Assembly: GCF_026626745.1 (NCBI RefSeq)
Contig: NZ_JAPNJW010000002.1
Location: 3,372,151 to 3,436,150, forward strand
DNA length: 64,000 bases
Source: Nannocystis sp. RBIL2
Lineage (GTDB): Bacteria > Myxococcota_A > Polyangia > Nannocystales > Nannocystaceae
Direction of reading: 5' to 3'
Numbering within the stretch: the first letter of the stretch is position 1; each line of letters begins with the position of its first letter. Position numbers and translations under genes: made by a program. Below are positions 8,480 through 21,941 of this stretch, piece by piece. The notes under the pieces are model-generated. The model did not search any database. It saw only the letters and a list, made by a program, of their open reading frames with translations, and was not told the DNA's origin.

Positions 8480-9565
8480 TCAGCCGATCTGGAGCGCATG
8501 GATCATGTTCTTGGTGCCAGCCGCCGCGCAGGTCGCGTGGGCCACCGTCTTGAGCCCCGGCGTCGCCACGAACTTGCGGTCCTTGAACACCTTGAACGGG
8601 TAGCGCTCGCGCAAAGCGCGATAACGCGCCTGCTCCTGATCTCGCAGCCGGTCGCGCAGGAGCGGCGAAAGCGGGTCGTTGCTGCGTTCCTCGCGGATGT
8701 CGAGCGCGGCCGAGTCGGTGGCGAACGCGGCGAGCAGCTCGGGCCGCTCGTGTTCGGCTGCTCCGGCGCCGACCGACCACGCGTGCCACTCGCGGCCGAG
8801 CGCGTCGTCGGGAGCCTCGGCGGTGCGGATCACCTGGACTCCGCTGCCGGTCGGCATCGCGAACAGCACCGGCCCGATCACGCCGCGCTGGACCCGCTCG
8901 ACGCTCACGCCCTCGGCTCCGTGCATGCGCATGAACAGCGCCTCGGCGTCGAGGTCGGCGCAGCGGTACACCATCGACCGGAACGCCTCGCTGGCGGCCG
9001 CCGTCTCGCCGTCCTTGTCGAGGTCGATCACCTTGCGCCGCCACAGCGACGACACCTGCGTCAGCTCGATCTGCAGGCGCACGTACACCCCGCTCGCGTC
9101 GAGCTTGGTCAGCTCGATGCGGAACGCCGCGGTGCCGCTGGCCGGGTCGTGGCGGCGCAGCAGCACGCGCTGGTGGTCGACCGGCGCCAGCTCGCGGTCC
9201 TGCAGCTTCTCGTAGTAGGCGTGCTTGGCGGCCAGGCGGGCGAACACCTCCGCCTCGCCGGCGCGGGCCTCGAGCGCCGCGCGGTCGCCCATGCGCGTCA
9301 GCGACTCGCGGGCCACGCTCTTGTCGGTCAGCGGCCGGGTGAAGCTGGCGAGGTTGGGCAGGCCGGCGCGCGAGTCGACGTACAGCTCGCCGTGGAGCCC
9401 GAGGCGCAGCGACTCGGCCAGAGTCTCGAGCGACTGCTGCAGCGGACGGCGCTCGGGGAACGCGTTCGACAGGCGGGCCGCGTGCAGCGAGCGGCCGAGC
9501 AGATCGAGGTAAGTCGCCGCCTCGGGCTGGACGAGCGCCTGGGTGTGCAGCGCGACGACCGTCAT
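8480..9565 (-). CDS. Conserved hypothetical protein
   Basis: A predicted soluble cytoplasmic protein of 361 residues; no signal peptide or membrane segment is visible. I do not recognise its family. The N-terminal part is helical and Leu-rich, the middle (FRIELTKLDASGVYVRLQIELTQ) looks like beta structure, and the C-terminal third contains Asp/Arg-rich helices. It lies 19 bp downstream of the coiled-coil gene at 9585-10661 in the same orientation, so the two probably form an operon and may act together. Confidence 0.7.
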   Translation of the reverse strand: MTVVALHTQALVQPEAATYLDLLGRSLHAARLSNAFPERRPLQQSLETLAESLRLGLHGELYVDSRAGLPNLASFTRPLTDKSVARESLTRMGDRAALEARAGEAEVFARLAAKHAYYEKLQDRELAPVDHQRVLLRRHDPASGTAAFRIELTKLDASGVYVRLQIELTQVSSLWRRKVIDLDKDGETAAASEAFRSMVYRCADLDAEALFMRMHGAEGVSVERVQRGVIGPVLFAMPTGSGVQVIRTAEAPDDALGREWHAWSVGAGAAEHERPELLAAFATDSAALDIREERSNDPLSPLLRDRLRDQEQARYRALRERYPFKVFKDRKFVATPGLKTVAHATCAAAGTKNMIHALQIG

Positions 9566-9584
9566 CGCGACCTCGGCGGAGGCA

Positions 9585-10661
9585 TCACGCGCCGGACGGG
9601 GACGGCGGCGAAGCGGCCGGGGCGCCGGAGCGCTTGACCGCCTTGTCGATGGCGGCCTGGATCCGCGCGTCCTCGACCTCCTTGGACTTGCGGAGGTTGT
9701 CCTCGAGCACCGTCGAGGTCTTCTCGTCGAACGTGTCGAGCTCGTTGATGAACGTGTCGAGGTTGGTGCGGAAGAAGATCTGGGTGTCGCTGACGAATTG
9801 CGTGGTGACGTTCATCGACTCGGTCATGACGTCGAGGCTGCGCTTCATCTCGAGCATGACGGTCGACGCGTCGGCGGCGCGGCCGATCGCCTGGATCTGG
9901 GCCGAGGCCATGTCGAGCTTGATCGACGACGCAGTGGTGTACTGCTGGATGTCCTGGGCCAGGTTGCGGATGGTGTCGGCCAGCTTGCGGGTGTTCTCTT
10001 TGAGGCGGGCGTAGCGCTCCTCGGCCGAGCCGTACAGCTGCACGTTGGTCGAGTGCTCGGCGAGCTTGGCCCGGACCTTGTCGATGTTGGCCTGGATGTC
10101 GCGCTGCTCGACGCTGCCGGCCTCGACGGCCTGCTCCTCGCCCTCGAGCTGCTCCTGCAGCGCCTTCAGCTCGAGCACGTAATTCAGCGCCTCGCGCTCG
10201 TTCTTGGCCATCTCGACGATACGCACGTTGATGCGGTCGATCTCTTTGTACAGGTCCTGCTCGCTCTGCTTGAGCGTGTCGACGTACTCGGCGGCCTCTT
10301 TCACGCGGCGGGCCGAGACCTGGTACTGGGCCTTCAGCAGCTCCTCGATCGACCGCTGGCTCATGCTCATCGACCCGAGCCCGGGGATGTAGCTGAGGAC
10401 CTCCTTGAAGCCGGCCCAGAACCCGCCGCCCGTGGCGGTCCCGTTGAGATAATCGCCGAACTTGCGCAGCTTCTTCAGCTCTTCCGCCATCGCGGATTGG
10501 ATGTTCACGTTGCGTTCGCGAAGGACCTTGAGCTCCTCGACCTTGTTGTCCTGGATCGTGCGTTCTTTTTGGATGTCCGTCTCGAGCGACTTGACGGAGA
10601 TCCCTTCACCGGAGTACGCGACCTGGCGACTCAGGACGTCGAGGTTTGCCTTCGAACTCAT
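9585..10661 (-). CDS. Long coiled-coil cytoplasmic protein, function unknown
   Basis: A protein of 358 residues, almost entirely charged helix with heptad-like patterning (for example DIQKERTIQDNKVEELKVL and EMAKNEREALNYVLELKALQ). A short Gly/aromatic-rich interruption near residue 75 (GGGFWAGFKEVLSYIPGLG) could touch a membrane or break the coil. The ATG at 10661 is taken because the frame upstream becomes Arg/Ala-rich shadow sequence. It is the first gene of a probable two-gene operon with the hypothetical protein downstream. There is overall likeness to toxic-anion-resistance or flotillin-type coiled coils, but not enough for a name. Confidence 0.75.
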   Translation of the reverse strand: MSSKANLDVLSRQVAYSGEGISVKSLETDIQKERTIQDNKVEELKVLRERNVNIQSAMAEELKKLRKFGDYLNGTATGGGFWAGFKEVLSYIPGLGSMSMSQRSIEELLKAQYQVSARRVKEAAEYVDTLKQSEQDLYKEIDRINVRIVEMAKNEREALNYVLELKALQEQLEGEEQAVEAGSVEQRDIQANIDKVRAKLAEHSTNVQLYGSAEERYARLKENTRKLADTIRNLAQDIQQYTTASSIKLDMASAQIQAIGRAADASTVMLEMKRSLDVMTESMNVTTQFVSDTQIFFRTNLDTFINELDTFDEKTSTVLEDNLRKSKEVEDARIQAAIDKAVKRSGAPAASPPSPSGA

Positions 10662-10934
10662 CGTGGGCGAAGGGTGACACAAATCGGCCGTGAAGGGGGG
10701 CGGCAAGTCGCGCCGCGAGCCTCGCCTCGGGCCTGCGCCCTCGCGCGCGCCGCGGGACCGACGCGAGGCCTCGGCGGCCGGCCGCGACGCGCCGCCGAGG
10801 CCTCGTGCGGCGAGCCGCGCTGAAACCCCGCGTGACGCCCGCGCGGGCGAGCCGCCGCCGCTGCGGCGCGAGGTCGTCTGTCCGCCGCGCGATCTCCGCA
10901 GAGAAAACGATCGCGGCCGCGGGGCCCCGCTGCG

Positions 10935-10962
10935 TTGTCTCGAACGCGCAAACGAGTATGCT
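10935..10962 (+). promoter_or_regulatory. Putative sucA promoter TTGTCT-N16-TATGCT
   Basis: A -35-like TTGTCT at 10935-10940 and a -10-like TATGCT at 10957-10962 are spaced by 16 nt and end 11 nt before the sucA ATG, predicting a leader of only a few nucleotides. The rest of the 312-bp gap from 10662 is GC-rich and shows no gene or other signal. Confidence 0.5.
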
Positions 10963-10973
10963 GCGGCCGGCCT

Positions 10974-13755
<2,782 letters not shown>

Positions 13756-13763
<8 letters not shown>

Positions 13764-15012
13764 CCCGATCAAAGTCCCGCCGCTCGGCGAGTCCATCACC
13801 GAGGCCGTCGTCTCGTCCTGGCGCGTCAAGGCCGGCGACCGCGTCAGCGTCGACCAGCCGCTCGTCGAGCTCGAGACCGACAAGATCACCGTCGAGGTCC
13901 CCTCGCCCGCCGCCGGCGTGATCACCGAGATCTCCGCCCAGCAGGGCGCCAAGGTCAACGTCGGCGACACCATCGGCGTCATCGGCGAGGCCGGCGCGGC
14001 ACCTGCCCCTTCGGGCATGTCCCCCGCGCCAGGTGCTTCGGGACAGGCCCCTTCGGACAGGTCCCAACAATCAGCCCAGCCGCAGGCCAAGGCCGGCGGC
14101 GAGCCGATGCCGGCCGCGCGCGCCGAGGCCGGCCGCACCGGCGTCGACCTCGGCACGGTCGAGGGCACCGGCCGCGGCGGCCGCGTGTTGAAGGAGGACG
14201 TCCAGCGCGCCGCGGCCCAGGCCCAGCCCGCGCAGGCCCAGCCGGCCGAGGCCAAGAAGCCGGCCGCCGAGAGCAAGCCCGCCGCGCCGCTCGCCCCGCG
14301 CCCGCAGGCCGGCGGCCGCGAGGAGATCGTCACCATGACCCCGCTGCGCCGGCGCGTCGCCGAGCGGCTGCTCCAGGCCCAGCAGACCGCGGCGATCCTG
14401 ACGACCTTCAACGAGGTCGACATGTCGGCCGTGTACCGCCTGCGCAACGCCTACAAGCAGGGGTTCGTCGACAAGCACGGGGCGAAGCTCGGCTTCATGT
14501 CGTTCTTCGTCAAGGCGGCGGTGTCGGCCCTGAAGGCCTACCCGGCGGTCAACGCCGAGATCCGCGGCGACGACATCGTCTACAAGCGCTACTACGACGT
14601 CGGCGTGGCCGTCGGCGGCGGCAAGGGCCTGGTCGTCCCCGTGGTCCGCGGCGCCGACCAGCTCGGCTTCGCCGACATCGAGAAGGAGATCGCCCGCCTA
14701 GCCGTGCGCGCCCGCGAGAACAAGCTGACGCTCGACGAGCTCAGCGGCGGCACCTTCACCATCTCGAACGGCGGCATCTACGGCTCGATGCTGTCGACCC
14801 CGATCCTGAACCCGCCGCAGACCGGCATCCTCGGCCTCCACAACGTCGTCGAGCGCCCGGTCGCGGTGAACGGCCAGGTCGAGATCCGCCCGATCATGTA
14901 CCTCGCGCTGTCCTACGACCACCGCCTGGTCGACGGCCGCGAGGCGGTGCAGTTCCTGGTCCACGTCAAGGAGCGCATCGAGGCGCCCGACCGCCTGCTC
15001 CTCGACGTCTGA
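13756..15012 (+). CDS. sucB: Dihydrolipoyllysine-residue succinyltransferase (E2)
   Basis: E2 core of the 2-oxoglutarate dehydrogenase complex, 418 residues. The lipoyl domain carries the modified Lys in ELETDKITVEV near residue 43. A peripheral subunit-binding segment follows (RAEAGRTGVDLGTVEGTGRGG), and the catalytic domain ends with SYDHRLVDGREAV, containing the HxxxDG active site. The linker after the lipoyl domain (PSGMSPAPGASGQAPSDRSQ) is encoded by a cluster of palindrome-family motifs at about 14011-14070, so the repeat appears to have expanded in a flexible region. The ATG overlaps the sucA stop by 8 nt; lpdA follows after 38 nt. Confidence 0.95.
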
Positions 15013-15050
15013 CCGTCAAGACATGTCCACCAAGACAGGTCCATAACACC

Positions 15051-16451
<1,401 letters not shown>

Positions 16452-16549
16452 GGCCCGCCCCGGGCGGACCCGGCCGTCGGCCGCCAGAACGCGCCTACGG
16501 CCGTTCTGCGCGGCTTCGTGCGCCCTGATCTCGCGGCCCGCGGCCGTGT

Positions 16550-16555
16550 TAGGCT
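16550..16555 (+). promoter_or_regulatory. -10 box TAGGCT, 9 nt before the start at 16565
   Basis: GTGTTAGGCT precedes the ATG with 9 nt between. The identical phrase at the same distance precedes the unrelated gene at 29558, which supports a real promoter element with a very short leader. Confidence 0.5.
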
Positions 16556-16564
16556 CGCCTCGTC

Positions 16565-18148
16565 ATGCGGCGCCAGGCCCCGATCAAGCGCTCGAGCACC
16601 GGTCAGCGGACCATCGCCGGCTCGAAGTCCGCCGATGTCGCCAACCTCGACGATCGCCCGCTGTCGATCCACATCACCCGCGACGGCAAGCACCTCGTCG
16701 TCCCCCTGCCGTACGAGCTGTGGATCCTCGGCGTCAACAGCTTCGAGGTCGTGCGCACGATCGAGTGCGCCAACCCGGAGCCGTCGGTGAGCGAGGGCGC
16801 CAAGGACGGCTCGCTGTGGATCGGCGGCCATCACCTCTACTTCGGCAGCGTGTTCTCGACCGCGCTGACCAAGGTCGGCAGCAAGCTCGGTGACTTCGTC
16901 GACCGCGTCGCGCTGGTCCGTCCGAACGTCCTGTGCGGCGTCGGTGCGACCGGCGAGATCCTGTTCGACGTCGACAAGGAGAACCCGCTGCACCGGCGCA
17001 AGGTGTCGGAGCGGACCGTCACCGGCCTCGTCAACCTCGACGGCCGCGCGCTGTGGGCCGACGGCTCGGCCACCGCGTGGCTCATCGATCCCGATCGCCC
17101 GTCCGGCTACACCCAGCTCAAGCTGCGCGCCACCAGCCCGACCGACGTCGACGCCGAGGGCATCGCCGCGCTCGGCACCACCACCACCGGCCGCGCGATC
17201 CTCTGCGCCCGCGACGGCGCGGTCGCCTGGACCGGCAAGCACCTGCGCGTCGACGGCGAGCGCTTCCCTCGCTTGGCCGCGCGCCAGGCCGCCCCGCTGG
17301 CCTGCGGCGGCGACGAGCGCCACGTCTACGTGCTGCGCCCGAAGGGCCTGCTGCAGCGGTTCCTCGTCGAGCAGCCGAAGCCGCCACCTGGCGAAGAGGA
17401 CAGCTTCGTCCCGCTGCCCGAGGCCGAGGAGACGCGGCTGCAGTGGCCTGCCACCTGCATGCTGGTCCTCGGGACAGGTCACGGCGCGGCCCGGATCGTC
17501 CTCGGCGGCCCGCAAGCCGAGGGCATGCTCGGCCGGCTGTGGCGCGTCGATCCCGACGCCCTCACCTGGCAGAAGGTCGCGCCCGGCAAGCGCACCCTGG
17601 TCGAGCCGCGCCCCGCCGAGCCCGAGGAGGCCAGCAAGCGCCCCGACTTCACCCCGACGCGCAGCAAGCTGACCGGGGCGCCGATCACCGCGCTCAAGGT
17701 CGACGCAGTGCTCGGCGCCGACACCTCGCAGGTGTTCGTCACCCACGGCCACGGCGCGCTGCTCGAACGCCCGGTCGTGCGCCGCCTCGCCAGCGACGTC
17801 CTGCCCGGCGACGCGCTCCTGCTGCCGGCGATGGTCCGCTTCCGCGAGGGCACCGCGCGCCCGGCCCTGGTCCTGTGGCCGGGCACCCAAGACGCGACCC
17901 GCGAGCCGCCGCCGCTGCGCTGGCTCGCGTGGGCCGACAACCCGCGCGGATGGATCGAGCTGGTGACGCCGGAGATCCGCAAGCAGGGCTGGTCGCGCGC
18001 CGACGTGTTCCCGCTGCAGGTCGCCGTCGCCGCCGCGCCGACGGTCGCCGGCAACCGCGAGCCGCTCCCCGACAAGTGGGTCGACCCCGAGCTGTTCGCC
18101 GCCCTCGCCCGCGAGTGCAAGAAGCTGCTGAAGGTGCTCTGGGAGTAG
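16565..18148 (+). CDS. Conserved hypothetical protein, possible beta-propeller
   Basis: A predicted soluble protein of 527 residues with no signal peptide. Repeated beta-strand-like phrases (SIHITRDGKHLVVPLPYELWIL, AWTGKHLRVDGERF, RHVYVLRPKGLLQ, AARIVLGGPQAEG), here split by loops, suggest a propeller-like fold, but I do not recognise a family. The N-terminus has a short basic stretch. It begins 113 bp after lpdA with its own -10 box, so it is probably transcribed separately. It converges on the minus-strand acyltransferase gene, with two hairpins between them. Confidence 0.7.
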   Translation: MRRQAPIKRSSTGQRTIAGSKSADVANLDDRPLSIHITRDGKHLVVPLPYELWILGVNSFEVVRTIECANPEPSVSEGAKDGSLWIGGHHLYFGSVFSTALTKVGSKLGDFVDRVALVRPNVLCGVGATGEILFDVDKENPLHRRKVSERTVTGLVNLDGRALWADGSATAWLIDPDRPSGYTQLKLRATSPTDVDAEGIAALGTTTTGRAILCARDGAVAWTGKHLRVDGERFPRLAARQAAPLACGGDERHVYVLRPKGLLQRFLVEQPKPPPGEEDSFVPLPEAEETRLQWPATCMLVLGTGHGAARIVLGGPQAEGMLGRLWRVDPDALTWQKVAPGKRTLVEPRPAEPEEASKRPDFTPTRSKLTGAPITALKVDAVLGADTSQVFVTHGHGALLERPVVRRLASDVLPGDALLLPAMVRFREGTARPALVLWPGTQDATREPPPLRWLAWADNPRGWIELVTPEIRKQGWSRADVFPLQVAVAAAPTVAGNREPLPDKWVDPELFAALARECKKLLKVLWE

Positions 18149-18162
18149 GTTTTGCTTTCGAG

Positions 18163-18230
18163 GGACATGCTCTCATGAGCATGTCCTGAAGTGCATGTAC
18201 CATCGGGCATGTCTTTTCGGACATGCCCGA
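18163..18230. repeat. Two long palindrome-family hairpins between convergent genes
   Basis: The first stem, GGACATGCTC with loop TCAT, is 10 bp perfect at 18163-18186. The second, TCGGGCATGTC with loop TTTTCG, is 11 bp perfect at 18203-18230. Both carry the CATG core of the dispersed family and lie between convergent gene ends. Confidence 0.75.
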
Positions 18231-18289
18231 CGCACACGAAGAAAGGGCGACGCGGTCGCCCGCGTCGCCCTCCTCGCTCCGCGCGGCGA

Positions 18290-19543
18290 TCAACCGCCGG
18301 CGATCACAGCCTTCACTTCCTCGGTCGTGAGGGTGTGGTTCTGGCTCTTGGCGAAGTTGAACACCCGGTCGACCAGCTCGTCGGACGGCTCGTAGCCGTG
18401 CTCGCGCAGCCAGAAGATCACGTTGGAGCGGCCGCTGTAGTGGCCGATCTCGATCTCCTGCTTGCGGCCGAACACGCGGGCCGGCACCGACGAGTACACG
18501 CGGTCGGCGAGGTCGTGGTCGCCGGTCTTGGTCGCCTTGATGATCGCGGCCGCGTGGACGCCGGTGGCGGTGCGGAACGCGTCGCGGCCCGACAGCGGGT
18601 AGCTCGGGTGAATCGGCACCCCGGTGGCCTCGCTGATCTTCTCGACGTACTCGACCAGGCACGACAGGTCGTGCTGCGCGGGGTCGAGCTGACCGAGCAG
18701 GTACAGGTTGAGCAGCAGCAGGTCGAGCGAGCAGTTGCCGACGCGCTCGCCGATGCCGAGGCCGCAGCCGTGGACGCGGTGGAAGCCCCACTCGAACGCG
18801 TACAGCCCGAGCACCAGGGCCATGCCGCGGTCGTTGTGCCCGTGCCAGTCGAGCTCGACGGTGTCCTCGAGGTCCATCGAGCGCAGCACGCCGCGCGCGA
18901 AGTTCAGGAGGTTGCGCAGGCCGTCGGGCGTCGCGTGGCCGCAGGTGTCGCACAGCACGAGGCGACCGGCGCCCGCCTCGAGCGCGGTCCGGAACAGCAC
19001 GTCGAGCGTCTTCGGGTGCGAGCGCGTGGTGTCCTCGGTGACGAAGCCGACCGGCAGGCCGTGATCGACGCCGAGCTTGACCGCCTCGTGGGTGTGCTTC
19101 TTGAGGCGCTCGTTGTCCCAGCCCTCGGTGTAGCCGCGGATCGGGCTCGAGCCGATGAACGTCATCACCTCGATCGGCACGCCGACCTTCTGCGAGATGT
19201 CGATGATCGGGTGGATGTCCGAGGCCACGGTGCGCGCGGCGCAGTTGGCCGTGATCCGCAGCTTCTCCTCGACGATGAACCGCAGCAGGCGCTCGACGTC
19301 CTCCTGCGCGCGGCGACCCGCGCCGGGCAGGCCGAGGTTGACCGCCTGGACGCCCATGCGATCCATCAGCCGCACGAGCTCCATCTTCTGTTCGATCGAC
19401 GGGTCGCGCACCGACGGCGACTGGATGCCGTCGCGGATGCTCTCGTCGACGAAGCGAGGCGCCCGCCGCAACAGCGGTGCGGTCCGCTCCTTCTCGTTCC
19501 AGTCGTAGATCAGGGCCGCCGTGTTCGCGTGGGTCGTCGCCAT
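18290..19543 (-). CDS. DRE-TIM metallolyase family acyltransferase (2-isopropylmalate synthase-like)
   Basis: A 417-residue TIM-barrel enzyme of the HMGL/isopropylmalate synthase superfamily. The metal/catalytic segment is DESIRDGIQSP near residue 33 (canonical D-x-x-RDG-x-Q), the metal-ligand pair is in ELDWHGHNDRG near residue 235, and GCGLGIGERVGNCSLD follows, as in LeuA-type acyl-CoA condensing enzymes. The C-terminal LeuA regulatory domain is absent, which is common in homocitrate, citramalate and similar synthases, so the 2-oxoacid substrate cannot be fixed by eye. The TPR gene ends 6 bp upstream, so the two are co-transcribed. Confidence 0.82.
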   Translation of the reverse strand: MATTHANTAALIYDWNEKERTAPLLRRAPRFVDESIRDGIQSPSVRDPSIEQKMELVRLMDRMGVQAVNLGLPGAGRRAQEDVERLLRFIVEEKLRITANCAARTVASDIHPIIDISQKVGVPIEVMTFIGSSPIRGYTEGWDNERLKKHTHEAVKLGVDHGLPVGFVTEDTTRSHPKTLDVLFRTALEAGAGRLVLCDTCGHATPDGLRNLLNFARGVLRSMDLEDTVELDWHGHNDRGMALVLGLYAFEWGFHRVHGCGLGIGERVGNCSLDLLLLNLYLLGQLDPAQHDLSCLVEYVEKISEATGVPIHPSYPLSGRDAFRTATGVHAAAIIKATKTGDHDLADRVYSSVPARVFGRKQEIEIGHYSGRSNVIFWLREHGYEPSDELVDRVFNFAKSQNHTLTTEEVKAVIAGG

Positions 19544-19549
19544 GGCCTG

Positions 19550-20569
19550 TCAGTCCTCCGTTCCGGTCGCCACCTCGAGCCCCTCCAGGCGGAAGAAGCG
19601 GCGCAGCTCGTCGACGAGACCGATCATCAACAGCTCGGGGATGTCGTCGTCCCCTTCGATCTCGTCCAGCAAGAAGTCTCGCATGAGCACGATGCTGTCC
19701 AGCCGCGCCTCGGCGTCGTCGGTGCGTGCGCGACCGACGAACGTGATGATCCCGCGCGGATCCGCACCGGCCTGGACCTGAGTCGTCGAGGGCCGCGCCT
19801 GCACCGTGATCGGCGCGGTAGCGACCAGCTTGAGCACCTGGTCCGGGATGTCCTCGAGCAGCGCCTCGAACTGACCGCGCAGGTCCTCGGCCAGCTCCTC
19901 GCTGACCGGCTCGTGGTCCTCGAGATCGCGCGCGTCGAGCTCGAGCACCTTGAGCATCTCGGCGCGGGCGCCGGCGACATCGCCGAGCACCTCGAGCGCC
20001 TGGCCGTACCAGTAATGGACGTCCGGATCTTCGGGGTCGACCGCGACCGCGCGGCCCAGCGACTCCGCCGCCTCCTTCGGGCGGTTCGAGTTCATCAGCA
20101 CGAACCCGTGGATGCTGAGGTACGCGGCGTCGTTCTTGCGCTCGGCGCTGATGCCCTCGAGCAGCTCGAGCGCCTCGTCGGTGTCGTCGTCGCTGAGGCG
20201 GATCTGCGCCAGCAACAGGCGCGCCTGGTCGATCGAGTCGGTGTCCGCGCCCTCGAGCCGGAGCACCGCGCGGGCGGCCGCCTCGGCCTCGTCGAGGTCC
20301 TCGCCGTGCGAGAGCAGGCACTCGGCGCAGTCGAGGTAGATCTGCGGGTCCTCGGGCGCGCCGTCGGCGGCCTGCATCAGATAACCCGCGGCCTGATCGA
20401 GGCGACCTTGCGCCCAGGCGACCATCCCGGCCAGGTGCAACACCCGCACGTGGTTCTCGCCGCCGAGCCGAGCCGCCTCCTCGAGGGCGTCCTCCGCCGT
20501 CTTGAGGTCGTCGTCATCGACGGCCGCGAGCCCGCGGTCGACGATTGCATCCAGTGACTGCTGCTTCAT
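19550..20569 (-). CDS. TPR protein with C-terminal zincin-like remnant
   Basis: A cytoplasmic protein of about 339 residues. Tetratricopeptide-like helical pairs fill residues 1-210 (for example VLHLAGMVAWAQGRLDQA and DVHYWYGQALEVLGDVAGA). The last 100 residues (FEALLEDIPDQVLKLVA onward) recall the small metallopeptidase-like DUF1025 domain, but the HExxH motif is missing, so any protease activity is doubtful; this likeness is tentative. The start at 20569 has the box TAGAGT 8 nt upstream and no Shine-Dalgarno. It is the upstream partner of the acyltransferase gene. Confidence 0.75.
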   Translation of the reverse strand: MKQQSLDAIVDRGLAAVDDDDLKTAEDALEEAARLGGENHVRVLHLAGMVAWAQGRLDQAAGYLMQAADGAPEDPQIYLDCAECLLSHGEDLDEAEAAARAVLRLEGADTDSIDQARLLLAQIRLSDDDTDEALELLEGISAERKNDAAYLSIHGFVLMNSNRPKEAAESLGRAVAVDPEDPDVHYWYGQALEVLGDVAGARAEMLKVLELDARDLEDHEPVSEELAEDLRGQFEALLEDIPDQVLKLVATAPITVQARPSTTQVQAGADPRGIITFVGRARTDDAEARLDSIVLMRDFLLDEIEGDDDIPELLMIGLVDELRRFFRLEGLEVATGTED

Positions 20570-20577
20570 GGGCGCGA

Positions 20578-20583
20578 ACTCTA
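20578..20583 (-). promoter_or_regulatory. -10 box TAGAGT for the TPR gene
   Basis: TAGAGT on the minus strand is 8 nt before the ATG at 20569, the same geometry as at selD and other genes here. Confidence 0.4.
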
Positions 20584-20649
20584 ACACGGCGTCTCGCGCG
20601 ACCGACCGCGCACGTGCGGCCGCGCGCTCGAGGTAGAAGCGGGCTCGAC

Positions 20650-21192
20650 ATGCTTGCCGCCGCATCGCCCGCAACGCCAGACGTGAGGCTGCTCATGAGG
20701 CTCTTGCAGGAGCGCTGGGTCTTCGCCCTCGCCACTCTGGACGACGACGGTCTGCCCTACGCCACTCCTCTCTTCTACGCCGCCGTCGACGGCCTGCCCG
20801 GCTCGGACGCGCCGCTCGTCGTGTTCGCCAGCCGCGCCGACACCTGTCACGGGCGGGCGATCGGCGACGGGCCGACGACCGTGGCCGCCGCGCTCTACCT
20901 GGAGACCGAGGTTCTCGGCGAGGTCCGCGGCCTGCAGCTCCGCGGCGAGGTCATGGTGTGCAGCCGGCTACACGCGGACGCCGCCGCGGGCCTGCGCGCC
21001 GCCTACCTCGAGCGCCACCCGGTCGCCGCGGCCCACCTCGGCGAGCGCGACCGGCTGTACGCCCTGGCGATCACCTGGGCCAAGTTGACGGACAACCGGA
21101 TCGGGTTCGGCAAGCGACTGGTGTGGACCTTCGAGCCGCCCTGGCGCCGTGAATTTCCCGCCGGGCCAGGTGAAGAAACCGCGCTACGCTGA
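20650..21192 (+). CDS. YhbP-like (UPF0306) FMN-binding split-barrel protein
   Basis: A 180-residue member of the pyridoxamine-phosphate-oxidase-like split-barrel group. The first strand pair reads WVFALATLDDDGLPYATPLFYA, and the C-terminal WAKLTDNRIGFGKRLVWTF closely parallels the TDN-LGFGK-L-W ending of E. coli YhbP. The family probably binds flavin, but its substrate is unknown. The ATG at 20650 is preferred; an ATG at 20695 would cut the first helix. It is divergent from the TPR gene. Confidence 0.8.
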   Translation: MLAAASPATPDVRLLMRLLQERWVFALATLDDDGLPYATPLFYAAVDGLPGSDAPLVVFASRADTCHGRAIGDGPTTVAAALYLETEVLGEVRGLQLRGEVMVCSRLHADAAAGLRAAYLERHPVAAAHLGERDRLYALAITWAKLTDNRIGFGKRLVWTFEPPWRREFPAGPGEETALR

Positions 21193-21210
21193 CGTCGTCG
21201 GGATTTGCGC

Positions 21211-21798
21211 ATGATCACTCGGCGACTTTGGCTCTCGGCGGCGGCTGCGATCGCGATGACTTCCATCACCGGCCCCGCGATCGCGGCCGAGCCGCTCGAA
21301 GTCACCGTCCCCACGCGCGTGCTCGGGGCGATCGTCGCCGCCGAGGGTGGTGCGGCGGTGGTCGTCCACGTCGACGCGGCGCTCGGGCCTGCCGACATCC
21401 GCGTCGCCGGCGCTGTCCACAGCGTCGCCGCCAGCCAGCGCGACCTGCTCGACGACCCGCGGAACGCCCCTCGCGTCGGCGCGGGCGTGCGCAAGATCCT
21501 CTCTGCCGCACGACCCGACCTCGCGGCAACGTTCGAGGCCAATCACAAGGCGTGGACCATGACCTTCGTGCGCAAGGTGCTGGCGTGGAACGCTCGCCTT
21601 GCCGCCTCGCCGGTCCGTGGTAAGCGCGTCATTAATTCCTTTGATCGCGCCGTCTTGCTCGCGTGGGCGGGGGCCGTCGTCGACCCCAAGGGACAGCCGT
21701 CGCCGCCGGCTCTCGCGCGAGCGCCGAAGGACACGACCGCGGCCACGCTCGAGAGCTACGTCGCATATGTCGAAGCGCTCGTGCGCAGCCTCGAGTGA
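21211..21798 (+). CDS. Exported protein, short TroA/ZnuA-like
   Basis: A 195-residue protein with a clear signal peptide ending at AIAAEP. The middle section (DDPRNAPRVGAGVRKILSA, then ARPDLAATFEANHKAW) matches the linker helix of metal-binding TroA/ZnuA-type solute-binding proteins. The protein is much shorter than the usual 290 residues, and the His metal ligands of that family are not obvious. No ABC transporter genes are adjacent. It may be a degenerate or repurposed binding protein. The ATG at 21211 is preferred over a TTG at 21205. Confidence 0.65.
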   Translation: MITRRLWLSAAAAIAMTSITGPAIAAEPLEVTVPTRVLGAIVAAEGGAAVVVHVDAALGPADIRVAGAVHSVAASQRDLLDDPRNAPRVGAGVRKILSAARPDLAATFEANHKAWTMTFVRKVLAWNARLAASPVRGKRVINSFDRAVLLAWAGAVVDPKGQPSPPALARAPKDTTAATLESYVAYVEALVRSLE

Positions 21799-21941
21799 CT
21801 TGCGAACACGTGCGTCGACATGGCGCACGTAGCTTGTGCTGGCTCACGGGCCTGGCCCAGGGCCCGCCATGACAACGAAACCGGCCACGGCGCATACTCT
21901 GACACGCGCGCGCGCCACGGTTGCGCGCGCTCATTGCGGTC

